64,000 nucleotides of DNA from Variovorax sp. MHTC-1. Its GTDB lineage: Bacteria > Pseudomonadota > Gammaproteobacteria > Burkholderiales > Burkholderiaceae_C. Made by a program: the position numbers and the translations under genes. Positions 42,475 through 50,846 of the stretch are shown in pieces (positions within the stretch are counted from its first letter, which is position 1; every line of letters begins with the position of its first letter). The notes below the pieces were generated by a model, which saw only the letters and a program-made list of their open reading frames with translations, made no database searches and was not told the DNA's origin. The stretch covers positions 49,966 to 113,965 of the forward strand of contig NZ_RWKI01000014.1 in NCBI RefSeq assembly GCF_003984645.1, given 5' to 3'.

Positions 42475-45400
42475 GCCGGCGCGGCGCGACCTTCCATCCG
42501 AGCAGCGCTTCGATGGCGGCCACCGAGCGCATGGCCAGCAGCGAGTGACCGCCGAGGTCGAAGAAGTTGTCGGTGCGCCCGATCTTCTCGATCCCGAGCA
42601 GCTCCGACCAGATGCCGGCGATGACCTGCTCGCTGTGCGTGGCCGGCGCCACGTAGCTGCGGCCGTCGGCCAGCACGACGTCGATGACCGGGGCCGGCAG
42701 CGAAGCGCGGTCGACCTTGCCGTTCGGCAGCATCGGCATCGCGTCGAGCGCGACGAAATGCTGCGGGATCATGTAGTGCGGCAGGCGCGTGCGCAGGTGC
42801 TCGCGCAGCTCGAAGGGCGTGGGCGCGGTGCCGCTGCGCGCCACGCAGTAAGCCACCAGCCGCACGTCTTCCTCGCTCTCGGCCCGCGTCACGGCCACGC
42901 AATGGACGACTTGCGGATGATCGAGCAGCGCAGACTCGATCTCGCCCATTTCGATGCGGTAGCCGCGCAGCTTGACCTGGTGATCGGCGCGGCCCAGCAG
43001 CTCGAGCAGGCCGTCGTGGCGCCAGCGGCCGAGGTCGCCACTGCGGTAGAGCTGTGCGCCCGCATCGTCGCTGAAGGGGTCCGGCACGAAGCGCTCCGCC
43101 GTCAGCGCGTCGCGGCGGTAGTAGCCGAGGGTGACGCCGGCGCCGCCGACGTAGAGCTCGCCCGGCACGCCGATCGGGCAGGCATGGCCGTGCTCGTCGA
43201 GCACCCAGACCGTGGTGTTGTCGATCGGCCGCCCGACGGCGATGCCGGTGCGCGGCGACTCGACCTTCCAGGCCGTGGTCCAGACGGTGGTCTCGGTGGG
43301 GCCGTAGATGTTCCAGAGCTCGGCACTGCGCTCCATCAGCCGCTCCGCCAGGATCGGCGGCAGCGACTCGCCGCCGATCAGCGCGCGAAAGCCCGGCGAA
43401 CCGCTCCAGCCGGTTTCGATCAGCGCGCGCCAGGCGGAGGGCGTGGCCTGCAGCAGCGTCGCGCCGTGCCGTTCGAGCAGCTCGCGCAGGGCGGCCGGCT
43501 CGTGCACTTGCCGCTGCGAGGCGATCACCACCTTCGCGCGCACGACCAGCGGCAGCAGCAGGTCGAGCACCGAAGGGTCGAAGGACGGGCTGGTGATCGC
43601 CAGCACGCAGTCATCGGCCGCGAGCCCTGGCATCTTCACCATGCCGGCGAGGAAGTTGACCACGCCGCGGTGCGGCACGCGCACGCCCTTGGGCTGGCCG
43701 GTGGAGCCCGAGGTGTAGATCAGGTAGGCCTCGTCGGCCGGCGTGGCATCGAGCTCCGGCTGCGGCTCCAGCGCGTCGCTCGAGTGGCCGGCCGTCAGGG
43801 CCGCGTCGTCCACCGCCAGCATGGGCACGTTCAGCCCGTCGAGGATGGCGCTCGCGCTGCGCTGCGTGAGGATGGCGGACAGGTCGGCGTCGGCCGCCAT
43901 GTAGCGCAGCCGGTCGACGGGATAGTCGGGGTCGAGCGGCACATAGGCCGCGCCCGCCTTCATCACCGCGAGCTGCGCGATCAGCATCTCGGGGCTGCGC
44001 TCGATGCACAGCCCGACGCGCCGGCCGCGTGCGATGCCGCGCGCGCGCAGCATGTGCGCCAGCCGGTTCGACTGCGCTTCGATCTCGCCATAGCTGAGCG
44101 TGCCGCCCTCGGCGTCGATGACGGCCACGCGCGCGCGGATCTCGGGCGCGCCCAGGCCCAGGTAGCGGTGCACCAGCTGCTGCGCGGGCAGCGGCGCCTT
44201 GGCGCCGTTCCAGCCGTGGCGCAAGAGGCTCATCTGCGCCGGCGACAGCATCTCGTATTCGGACAGGTGGCGCTCGGGCTGCGCGAGCAGCCGCTCGACC
44301 AGCGCCAGGTAGTTCTCGAGCATGCGCGCGGCGCTGGCCTCGCTGTAGAGGTCGCTCGCGTATTCGAGGTGGATGCGGTGCGAGAACTCGGTGTCGATGT
44401 GCATCGACAGATCGAACTGCGCGGCGGTGCGCTCGAAATCGAACTCGTCCACTTCCAGGCCGAACAGCTCGGGCTTGCCCACCGGCGCATTCAGCACGTT
44501 GAAGAGCACGCGCACCGGCCCCTCGGGACGCAGCGTGCGGTCGTGCCCGAGCGCATCGATCAGTTCGTCGAAGGGCGCCTCCTGGTGCGCAAAGGCTTCG
44601 AGCGCGTTCCTGCGCACGCGGTGCACGAGCTGCGTGAAGCTGGGGTCGCCCGTGAGGTCGGTGCGCATCACCAGCGTATTGACCAGGGTGCCGACCAGCT
44701 GCTCGGCGGCAAAGCGGTGCCGGTTCGCGATCGGCATGCCGATCGCGACGTCTTCCGTCTTCGCCTGCCGCGCGAGCATCAGCACGAAGGCCGACAGGTA
44801 GATGACGAAGGGCGTGACGGCCTCGCGGCCGCCGTACTCGCGCATCGCTTCGCGCAGCCGCAGCGGCAGCTCCGCCGACACGCGTGCGCCCTTGAAGCTG
44901 GCCTTGGCCGGGCGCGGGAAGTCGGTGGGCAGGTCGAGCTCCGGCAAATCGCGCAGGCGTTCGAGCCAATACGCGAGGTGCGGTCGCCTGGCCTCCACCG
45001 ATTCGGGCCGGCGCTGCCAGGCGGCGTAGTCGGCGTAGGCGATGGCGGGCGGTGCCGATTCGGGCTTGCGTCCGGCCGCCAGGGCGCCGTACGCCGCGAG
45101 CGCCTCGCGCATGAGCAGTGCGCCGGCCCAGTTGTCGGTGATCGCGTGGTGCAGCAGCCAGAACAGCACGTGATCGCGCTCGCCGAGCCGGATGAGCGTC
45201 GGCCGGTGCAGCGGCGCCTGCGAGAGATCGAAGGGCTGCGCGAGCCGATGTGCCAGCAGCGCGCGTGCCTCTTCGTTGCGCTCGCGGCCCGGCAGATGGC
45301 TCAGGTCGATGAACTCGATCGGCACGGCGAGCTTCGGCGCGATCGATTGCATGGGCTCGCTCTCGCCCATCACGAAAGCCGTGCGCAGGCCTTCGTGCCG

Positions 45401-47668
45401 CTCGACCATGAGGTCGAGCGCCTGCTGGCACAGGGCAGGCTCGAGCGCGCCGCGCAGCCGGATCGCGATCGGCACGTTGTAGGCGGTCGATGCCGGGTCG
45501 AAATGCTGGATCACCCACATGCGGCGCTGCGAGAGCGAGACCGGCAGGGGTGCGCCGCGCGGCACGCGCTCGATGCTGCCGCCGTGCGCGGCGGCCGTCT
45601 CGCCCGATGCACGCTGCCGCTGCACCTGCGCCGCCATCGCAGCGACGCTCGCATGCTCGAACAACTCCGAGAGCGGCAGCGCCACGTCGAAGCGCGCCTC
45701 GATGCGCGAGAGCACCTGCGTCATCCGCAGCGAGTTGCCGCCGAGCTCGAAGAAGCTCTCATGCACGCCGAAGGCGCGCGTGCCCAGCACCTCGCGCCAG
45801 ATGTCCCAGACGGCCTGCTCGCGCGCGTCGCGCGGCATCACGGCGCCGGGCCGTTCGTCGGGGCCGGCCTGGGGGTCGAACGCCGTCGCCTCGTCGCCGC
45901 CGGTATCGACCGGCGCCGCCAACGCGAGCTCGTTCGCGAGAAAGGCTTCGCGGCAGCGCTGCCGCTGGATCTTGCCGCTCGAGGTGCGCGGCAAGGCACC
46001 GGCGCGCACCAGCGCCACCGCGTGCACCGGCAGCCCGTGCTCCACCGCGATGGCGCGGCGCACCGCGCGGAAGACCGCCTCGGCGTCAGGAGGTTCCGCG
46101 CGCCGCTCGAGCTCCAGCGCCAGCACCGCCGCCTCGCCGCCCGGCGTATCGACCGCGAAGGCGGCACCGTGGCCCACGCGCAGATCGGGGTGGGCGCGCT
46201 CCGCGCTCCATTCCAGGTCCTGCGGATAGTGGTTCTCGCCGTGGACGATCACCAAGTCCTTCAGGCGCCCGGTGACGAACAGCTCGCCGCGGTCGAAAAA
46301 GCCGAGGTCGCCGGTGCGCAGAAAAGGCCCGGCGCCGTTGGCGAGGTGGCCGCCGAAGACGGCTTCGCTGGCCTCGGGCTGCATCCAGTAGCCCTCGCCC
46401 ACGCTCGGCGAGCTCACCCATATCTCGCCGACCTCGCCGTCGGCGCAGGGCCGGCCGTCTTCGACGACCAGGATCTCGGTGTTCGGCAGCGCCCGCCCGC
46501 AGCCGACCAGGCGACGCACCTCGCCCGACGTGTCGGCGACGGGTTCGAAGCGATGGGCCAGCAATGCGACCGCATCCGCGGAGACGATGCGCGGCGGCGC
46601 ATCGAGCATCCCCGAGCTCACGCCCAGCACGGCCTCGGCGAGGCCATAGGAGGGCGCGAAGGCATTCGGGCGCAGCCCGGCGGCGCCGAAGACATCCAGC
46701 ACGCGCTCGACCGTCGCGGCGCGGATCGGCTCGGCGCCGCAGGTCAGCGACACCAGGCTGTCGAGGCGCACGCCGAGCGGCTTGTCGCCCAGTGCCTGCA
46801 GGCAGGCGGCGTAGGCCGATTCGGGGGCGCCGCTGTGCGTGATGCGGTGGGCCGCCACGGCCTCCAGCCAGCGCAGCGGCCGGCGCAGAAAAGCGATGGG
46901 CGACATCAGGTAGCTGGTCGCGCCCGTGAGGGCGGGCGCCAGCACGCCGAACACCAGGCCGTAGTCGTGGAAGTGCGGCAGCCAGCAGAGGGCCCGGCTG
47001 GTTTCGTTGCCATGCGTGGTCGCGACCACGGCGCGGATGTTGGCGATCACGTTGGCATGCGTCAGGCGCACGCCGCGCGGCGCGGAGGTGGAGCCGGAGG
47101 TGTACTGCAGGTAGGCGAGGCTGGTGGGCTCGGGCGCCGGCGGCGCGAAGGTTCCGGTTTCGGCGCCGGCCAGCGTCGCCGGATCGGGCAGCGCCATCCA
47201 ACGCGCCATCGCGAAGGTGGCCGGATCCAGCGTGGCGGCCGCGGCATCGAGCAGCGCGGCGCTGGTCAGCACCAGCGCCGCGCGCGAATCGGCAATCAGG
47301 CTGCGCAGGCGCGGCGCCGCATGGTGCAGCCGCACCGGATCGGGCGCGGGAACCGGCACCGCCACGCGTCCCGAGAGCAGGCAGGCCCAGAACACGCGCA
47401 CGAAGTCCAGCCCGGGCGCAAATGCGAGCAGCACGCGGTCGCCGGCGTGGCTCTGGGTCGACAGCCAGGCAGCGATGGCGTGGACATCGGCCTGCAGCCG
47501 GCCGTAGCTGCTCTCCTGCGCGACGCTCAGGTCGTCCTTGAGAAATCCATAGGCCACCTTGTTCGCGTGCGCCTCGCACTGCGCGTCGAACAGCGAGACC
47601 AGGCTTTGTTGGGGCAACACGCTGGGAGCAGCCGCGGACAAGGCGGTCTCGGTCGATGAATGAAACAT
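42419..47668 (-). CDS. FAAL-PCP-C-A-PCP nonribosomal peptide synthetase, predicted N-acylglycine synthesis
   Basis: A 1749-residue single-module synthetase. Domains: fatty acyl-AMP ligase (about 20-590; LQYTSGSTSAPRGV, GKIQRQRCREAFL), carrier protein (Ser646 in ELGGNSL), condensation domain (about 705-1140; active site HHAITDN at 840-846), adenylation domain (about 1165-1655; LIYTSGSTGQPKG, NIYGPTETT, YRSGDLGRW), carrier protein (Ser1709 in DLGGHSL). The ten specificity residues read D-P-L-Q-L-G-I-V-W-K, close to the published glycine code D-I-L-Q-L-G-L-I-W-K. No thioesterase or reductase domain. It would load a fatty acid, join it to glycine and hold it on the last carrier. Product and release are inference. 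Confidence 0.9.
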   Translation of the reverse strand: MFHSSTETALSAAAPSVLPQQSLVSLFDAQCEAHANKVAYGFLKDDLSVAQESSYGRLQADVHAIAAWLSTQSHAGDRVLLAFAPGLDFVRVFWACLLSGRVAVPVPAPDPVRLHHAAPRLRSLIADSRAALVLTSAALLDAAAATLDPATFAMARWMALPDPATLAGAETGTFAPPAPEPTSLAYLQYTSGSTSAPRGVRLTHANVIANIRAVVATTHGNETSRALCWLPHFHDYGLVFGVLAPALTGATSYLMSPIAFLRRPLRWLEAVAAHRITHSGAPESAYAACLQALGDKPLGVRLDSLVSLTCGAEPIRAATVERVLDVFGAAGLRPNAFAPSYGLAEAVLGVSSGMLDAPPRIVSADAVALLAHRFEPVADTSGEVRRLVGCGRALPNTEILVVEDGRPCADGEVGEIWVSSPSVGEGYWMQPEASEAVFGGHLANGAGPFLRTGDLGFFDRGELFVTGRLKDLVIVHGENHYPQDLEWSAERAHPDLRVGHGAAFAVDTPGGEAAVLALELERRAEPPDAEAVFRAVRRAIAVEHGLPVHAVALVRAGALPRTSSGKIQRQRCREAFLANELALAAPVDTGGDEATAFDPQAGPDERPGAVMPRDAREQAVWDIWREVLGTRAFGVHESFFELGGNSLRMTQVLSRIEARFDVALPLSELFEHASVAAMAAQVQRQRASGETAAAHGGSIERVPRGAPLPVSLSQRRMWVIQHFDPASTAYNVPIAIRLRGALEPALCQQALDLMVERHEGLRTAFVMGESEPMQSIAPKLAVPIEFIDLSHLPGRERNEEARALLAHRLAQPFDLSQAPLHRPTLIRLGERDHVLFWLLHHAITDNWAGALLMREALAAYGALAAGRKPESAPPAIAYADYAAWQRRPESVEARRPHLAYWLERLRDLPELDLPTDFPRPAKASFKGARVSAELPLRLREAMREYGGREAVTPFVIYLSAFVLMLARQAKTEDVAIGMPIANRHRFAAEQLVGTLVNTLVMRTDLTGDPSFTQLVHRVRRNALEAFAHQEAPFDELIDALGHDRTLRPEGPVRVLFNVLNAPVGKPELFGLEVDEFDFERTAAQFDLSMHIDTEFSHRIHLEYASDLYSEASAARMLENYLALVERLLAQPERHLSEYEMLSPAQMSLLRHGWNGAKAPLPAQQLVHRYLGLGAPEIRARVAVIDAEGGTLSYGEIEAQSNRLAHMLRARGIARGRRVGLCIERSPEMLIAQLAVMKAGAAYVPLDPDYPVDRLRYMAADADLSAILTQRSASAILDGLNVPMLAVDDAALTAGHSSDALEPQPELDATPADEAYLIYTSGSTGQPKGVRVPHRGVVNFLAGMVKMPGLAADDCVLAITSPSFDPSVLDLLLPLVVRAKVVIASQRQVHEPAALRELLERHGATLLQATPSAWRALIETGWSGSPGFRALIGGESLPPILAERLMERSAELWNIYGPTETTVWTTAWKVESPRTGIAVGRPIDNTTVWVLDEHGHACPIGVPGELYVGGAGVTLGYYRRDALTAERFVPDPFSDDAGAQLYRSGDLGRWRHDGLLELLGRADHQVKLRGYRIEMGEIESALLDHPQVVHCVAVTRAESEEDVRLVAYCVARSGTAPTPFELREHLRTRLPHYMIPQHFVALDAMPMLPNGKVDRASLPAPVIDVVLADGRSYVAPATHSEQVIAGIWSELLGIEKIGRTDNFFDLGGHSLLAMRSVAAIEALLGWKVAPRRLIYESLQQVAREENLGSH

Positions 47669-47805
47669 GGATGGATTGGGCCCCAGAGAGTGTCGTGCCG
47701 ATGAGTACTAAAGCCTGCGTCATTATGTTGCGGTGCAGCGGAATGTCACGCGTCGCCATCCCGTGCCGGCGTAGTCCCAGGCCTACCCTGAAGGGGCTGC
47801 GGAGC

Positions 47806-48345
47806 TCAGGCGCGATCGAGCAGCCGCAGCACGCGCCCATCGCCGACGAAGGATTCGCCGACCAGCATCCGGAACGCGGCGTCGGGCCGGAAGCGCGGCA
47901 GTGCGACTGTCGGTGCCAGGAACTCGACTTCGAGCGCCTGCGCCGTTCCGCGCCGGAATGCACGGCCGGGCGCCACGAACAACCGGGCCGAGAAGCCTTC
48001 GTTATCCACCACCAGCGCGCAGCGGTACTCCCCTTCGGCGATGGGCGTGTCTTCCGAAGGCAGTTGCGATGGGCGCAGCGTGAGTTCGACCAGGGCGTGC
48101 GGATGGAATGCGCCCTTGGCCTCGAAGCCCGCTGGATCGGCGCCCGCCGGGGCCTTGCGCCGCCGCTTCGCCATGAGCCAGGCGATGACGCTGCCGATGA
48201 CCGGCAGCCACAGCACCATCAGCAGCGTGCCGATGTCGCGCGCGGTCGATCCCGGCGCCGCGAAATGCCGCAGCAGCGCGCCGCCGGCTGCCACGCACAG
48301 CAGCGCGATCACGATCAGCCGGCGCCGTGCCTGGATGGTGGTCAC
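47806..48345 (-). CDS. hypothetical membrane protein
   Basis: A 179-residue protein with two N-terminal transmembrane helices (LIVIALLCVAAGGALLRHF and TLLMVLWLPVIGSVIAWLMA) and a soluble C-terminal beta-rich domain (ALVELTLRPSQLPSEDTPI, CALVVDNEGFSARLFV). The GTG start overlaps the DUF6172 gene stop by 4 bp. I do not recognise a named family. It is co-transcribed with DUF6172. Confidence 0.75.
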   Translation of the reverse strand: MTTIQARRRLIVIALLCVAAGGALLRHFAAPGSTARDIGTLLMVLWLPVIGSVIAWLMAKRRRKAPAGADPAGFEAKGAFHPHALVELTLRPSQLPSEDTPIAEGEYRCALVVDNEGFSARLFVAPGRAFRRGTAQALEVEFLAPTVALPRFRPDAAFRMLVGESFVGDGRVLRLLDRA

Positions 48346-48668
48346 GGGGCGGCCGGGTCGGGTTCTGCGTCCGTCGCATCCGCGGGCCGGCTGCGCCGAT
48401 GGCCGGGCTTGGCCAGGATCTCGGCATAGAACTGCGCGCCGCCCTCCTTCGCCACGCCGTCGACCAGCGCCGTGAGCGCGGACAGGTGAACCGGCTCGGC
48501 CGTTTCGGGCGTCGCACCGAACTTGCAGTCGAAGTCCCAGAAGTCCGCGCCCTCGGGCAGATCGCGCCGCCGTTCGCGCTTGACGTACTTGCGAAGCTCG
48601 TGCTTGACGGCATCCAGAACCCGGTTGGGGTTCTTGCCTTCGATGTGAAGCTGGAATGTCTTTTTCAT
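48342..48668 (-). CDS. DUF6172 family protein
   Basis: A 108-residue protein starting MKKTFQLHIEGKNPNRVLDA with KHELRKYVKRERRRDLPEG and FWDFDCKFG. This is a small conserved protein of unknown function (DUF6172 type). Basic, no signal. The ATG at 48668 is chosen because it begins the conserved block; an in-frame upstream start (48701) adds 11 poorly conserved residues. Confidence 0.8.
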   Translation of the reverse strand: MKKTFQLHIEGKNPNRVLDAVKHELRKYVKRERRRDLPEGADFWDFDCKFGATPETAEPVHLSALTALVDGVAKEGGAQFYAEILAKPGHRRSRPADATDAEPDPAAP

Positions 48669-48750
48669 GGGCGATCCTAACGCGCCGGCACCGGGCCGCA
48701 CGCCCTCCGGCGCGGTGACAGCGCGGCGCGAAATGCGCGATCATCCCGCC

Positions 48751-48945
48751 ATGGATCCCATCACCTCCATCGATCGCTACGTACCCGATTACACGCACGC
48801 CTGCGAGGTGTGCGGCACCACGCCGGTGGTGGCCGGCATGAAGGCCGAGAGGCTGGTCTATCTCGCCACCATGTGCGGCCCCTGCCTGTGGAGCGAGCCC
48901 AAGGCCCTCGACCCTGCCACCTGGAACGAGCAGCCTCCGGCTTGA
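48751..48945 (+). CDS. small zinc-ribbon-like protein
   Basis: A 64-residue protein with CEVCGTTPVV and MCGPCLWSEPKA, a CxxC...CxxC pair likely to bind zinc. The rest is MDPITSIDRYVPDYTHACEV and a short acidic tail. Function unknown. Divergent from DUF6172, with 82 bp between the two starts. Confidence 0.65.
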   Translation: MDPITSIDRYVPDYTHACEVCGTTPVVAGMKAERLVYLATMCGPCLWSEPKALDPATWNEQPPA

Positions 48946-49016
48946 CGCGCCTCGGGCCTTGAACGGAAATCGCGATCCGCACCCCGCGCCGGGGCGAGGG
49001 CTGAGCAAGAAGGGTC

Positions 49017-49772
49017 TCAAAGCCGGGCTTCGGCGCGGCCGATGCCCGGAAACTCGACGACCACCGCATCGCCGGCAGCGACCGGCAGCACGCCGACCCA
49101 GGATCCGGTCGTGACCACGGTGCCGGCGGGCACCATGGTGCCGTTGCGCGTCGCGTGCCGGAGCCAGGCCGGCAGCAGCCAGACGGGGTCGCCCAGCGGA
49201 TGGGTCCCGGTGCGCAGCACCGGCTCGCGCGCGCCGATGCGCGTCTCGCAGCGCTGCGCCGCCCAGTCGCACGCGGTGTAGGGAATCCATGTGCCGAGCA
49301 CCAGCGCGCCGTGCGACTGCTGATCGGCGAGGCGCAGCCACGCCGACGCCTGCGCCGGGTCCTTCCAGCGCGAATCGACGATTTCGATCGAGACGGCCAT
49401 CGCATCGACCACTGCCGAAGCGTTCTGCGGCGTGAGCGCGGCGGCGCGCTCGGGCGTGACGTTCGCGCCGAGCCGCAGCGCGATCTCGGCCTCGATGCCC
49501 GGCGCGTTGAAGTGCATGTCTGCGAATTGCGCGGGGCTCGCGCGCACGCCGGCCGGCGGCAGCGGCGCATGGGTGAGCACGGCGTCGCGCGAAGGACCGC
49601 CCGATTTCCAGTGGCCCGGCACGGCCGCATCGTCGAACCACCCCATCGCCGCCGCCACGCCTTCCTGCACGCGGTAGGCTTCTGCGGCATCGCCCACGCT
49701 GCCTTGCCACGCGGCGGCATCCAGCGCGCGGCCCTCGCGCCAGGCCGAGGCCAGCGCCTGCGCCAGCTCCAT
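49017..49772 (-). CDS. 2-keto-4-pentenoate hydratase-type (FAH superfamily) protein
   Basis: A 251-residue hydratase/decarboxylase-like protein (MhpD type): FNAPGIEAEIALRLGANVTP carries the metal-binding Glu pair, VSIEIVDSRWKD the following acidic site, LGTWIPY, and the end NGTMVPAGTVVTTGSWVGVL. These enzymes hydrate 2-oxopentenoate-type intermediates or act on oxo-acids. Last gene of the minus-strand run aminotransferase-Bug-hydratase; a repeat copy separates it from the Bug gene. Confidence 0.82.
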   Translation of the reverse strand: MELAQALASAWREGRALDAAAWQGSVGDAAEAYRVQEGVAAAMGWFDDAAVPGHWKSGGPSRDAVLTHAPLPPAGVRASPAQFADMHFNAPGIEAEIALRLGANVTPERAAALTPQNASAVVDAMAVSIEIVDSRWKDPAQASAWLRLADQQSHGALVLGTWIPYTACDWAAQRCETRIGAREPVLRTGTHPLGDPVWLLPAWLRHATRNGTMVPAGTVVTTGSWVGVLPVAAGDAVVVEFPGIGRAEARL

Positions 49773-49779
49773 CACTGGA

Positions 49780-49837
49780 TAACCTCCGTGCTCCGCACTG
49801 CGGTGCGAGCCCCTTCGGGCGGCCGGGCGTGGCTCAT
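49780..49837. repeat. intergenic repeat, copy C (between hydratase and Bug genes)
   Basis: TAACCTCCGTGCTCCGCACTG, CGGTG, then CCCTTCGGGCGGCCGGGCG and GGCTCATG; ends over the stop codon of the Bug-family gene, like copy A at paoC. Confidence 0.65.
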
Positions 49838-50814
49838 GCGTCGACCTTCACCTTGCCGTCCTTGACGACCTTGGCCCACTTCGTGATCTCGCTCGCGATG
49901 AACTGCCTGAACTTCTCGCGCGAGCCGCCGCCGTCCTCGGCGCCGTAGGTGTCGAGCCGCTCCTGCACGTCGGGCATCGCGAGCACCGTGTTGACGTCGC
50001 GGTTGATCTTGTCCGCAATGCCGGCCGGCAGCTTGCCCGGGCCCGCGAGGCCGTACCAGGTGGTGGCCTCGAAGCCGTCGAAGCCCTGCTCCTGCATGGT
50101 CGGAATGCCGGGGTGGCCCTTGGCGCGCTTGGTGCGCGTCTGCGCCACGCCGATCACCTTGCCGCTCTTCACGTGCGGCGTGGCCGCGGTCATGGTCTCG
50201 AAGCTGTATTGGATCTGGCTGCCCATCAGGTCGGCCAGCAACGGGCCGCTGCCCTTGTAGGGCACGTGCAGCGCATCGACCTTGGCCTGCAGCTTGAACA
50301 TCTCCAGTGCCAGGTGCTGCGCCGAGCCGGCGCCGGCCGAGCCGAAGCTCACCTTGCCGGGCTCCGCGCCGCAGAGCGCCACGATGTCCTTCACCGACAC
50401 CGCCTTCTGCGTCGGGCTCGCGATCAGCAGGTTGGGCGTGACGCCGACCAGCACGATGGGCACGAAGTCGCGCTCCACGCTGTAGCGCAGCTTGGGCTGC
50501 AGGGTAGGCGCGAGCGCATGGCTGTTGATGTGCGCCATCAGGAGCGTGCTGCCGTCGCTCGGCTGCGTCGACACGTAGTCCGCAGCGAGCACGCCCGCCA
50601 CGCCGCCCTTGTTCTCGACGATGACCGACTGGTTCCACATCACCGACAGCTTGGTCGCCACCACGCGCGCCAGTGCATCGGTGCCGCCGCCCGGCGGAAA
50701 GCCGACCACGATGCGCACCGGCCCGTTGGGCCATTCCTGCGCGAACACGCGCGGCACTCCGAGCGTGACCGCCGCGGCCGCGCCCGCGGCCTGGATGAGG
50801 GAACGTCGCTGCAT
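49834..50814 (-). CDS. Bug/TctC family solute-binding protein
   Basis: A 326-residue periplasmic binding protein of the tripartite tricarboxylate transporter type, with signal MQRRSLIQAAGAAAAVTLGV ending RVFAQ. Family landmarks: RIVVGFPPGGGTDALARVVA, VIVENKGGVAGVLAADYV, LHVPYKGSGPLLADLMGSQI, IPTMQEQGFDGFEATTWYGL. It probably feeds the TctB-TctA pair 6 kb downstream. The ligand is likely a carboxylate, exact identity unknown. Confidence 0.9.
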   Translation of the reverse strand: MQRRSLIQAAGAAAAVTLGVPRVFAQEWPNGPVRIVVGFPPGGGTDALARVVATKLSVMWNQSVIVENKGGVAGVLAADYVSTQPSDGSTLLMAHINSHALAPTLQPKLRYSVERDFVPIVLVGVTPNLLIASPTQKAVSVKDIVALCGAEPGKVSFGSAGAGSAQHLALEMFKLQAKVDALHVPYKGSGPLLADLMGSQIQYSFETMTAATPHVKSGKVIGVAQTRTKRAKGHPGIPTMQEQGFDGFEATTWYGLAGPGKLPAGIADKINRDVNTVLAMPDVQERLDTYGAEDGGGSREKFRQFIASEITKWAKVVKDGKVKVDA

Positions 50815-50846
50815 CTGTCGGTCTCCTTGTTGGTGAATGAATGGGC

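Noticed and set aside
42422..47659. A plus-strand open frame of about 1745 codons antisense to the synthetase
   Set aside because: It mirrors the synthetase codons; the peptide is His/Arg/Gln-rich low complexity with no domain, a common artefact of high-GC genes.
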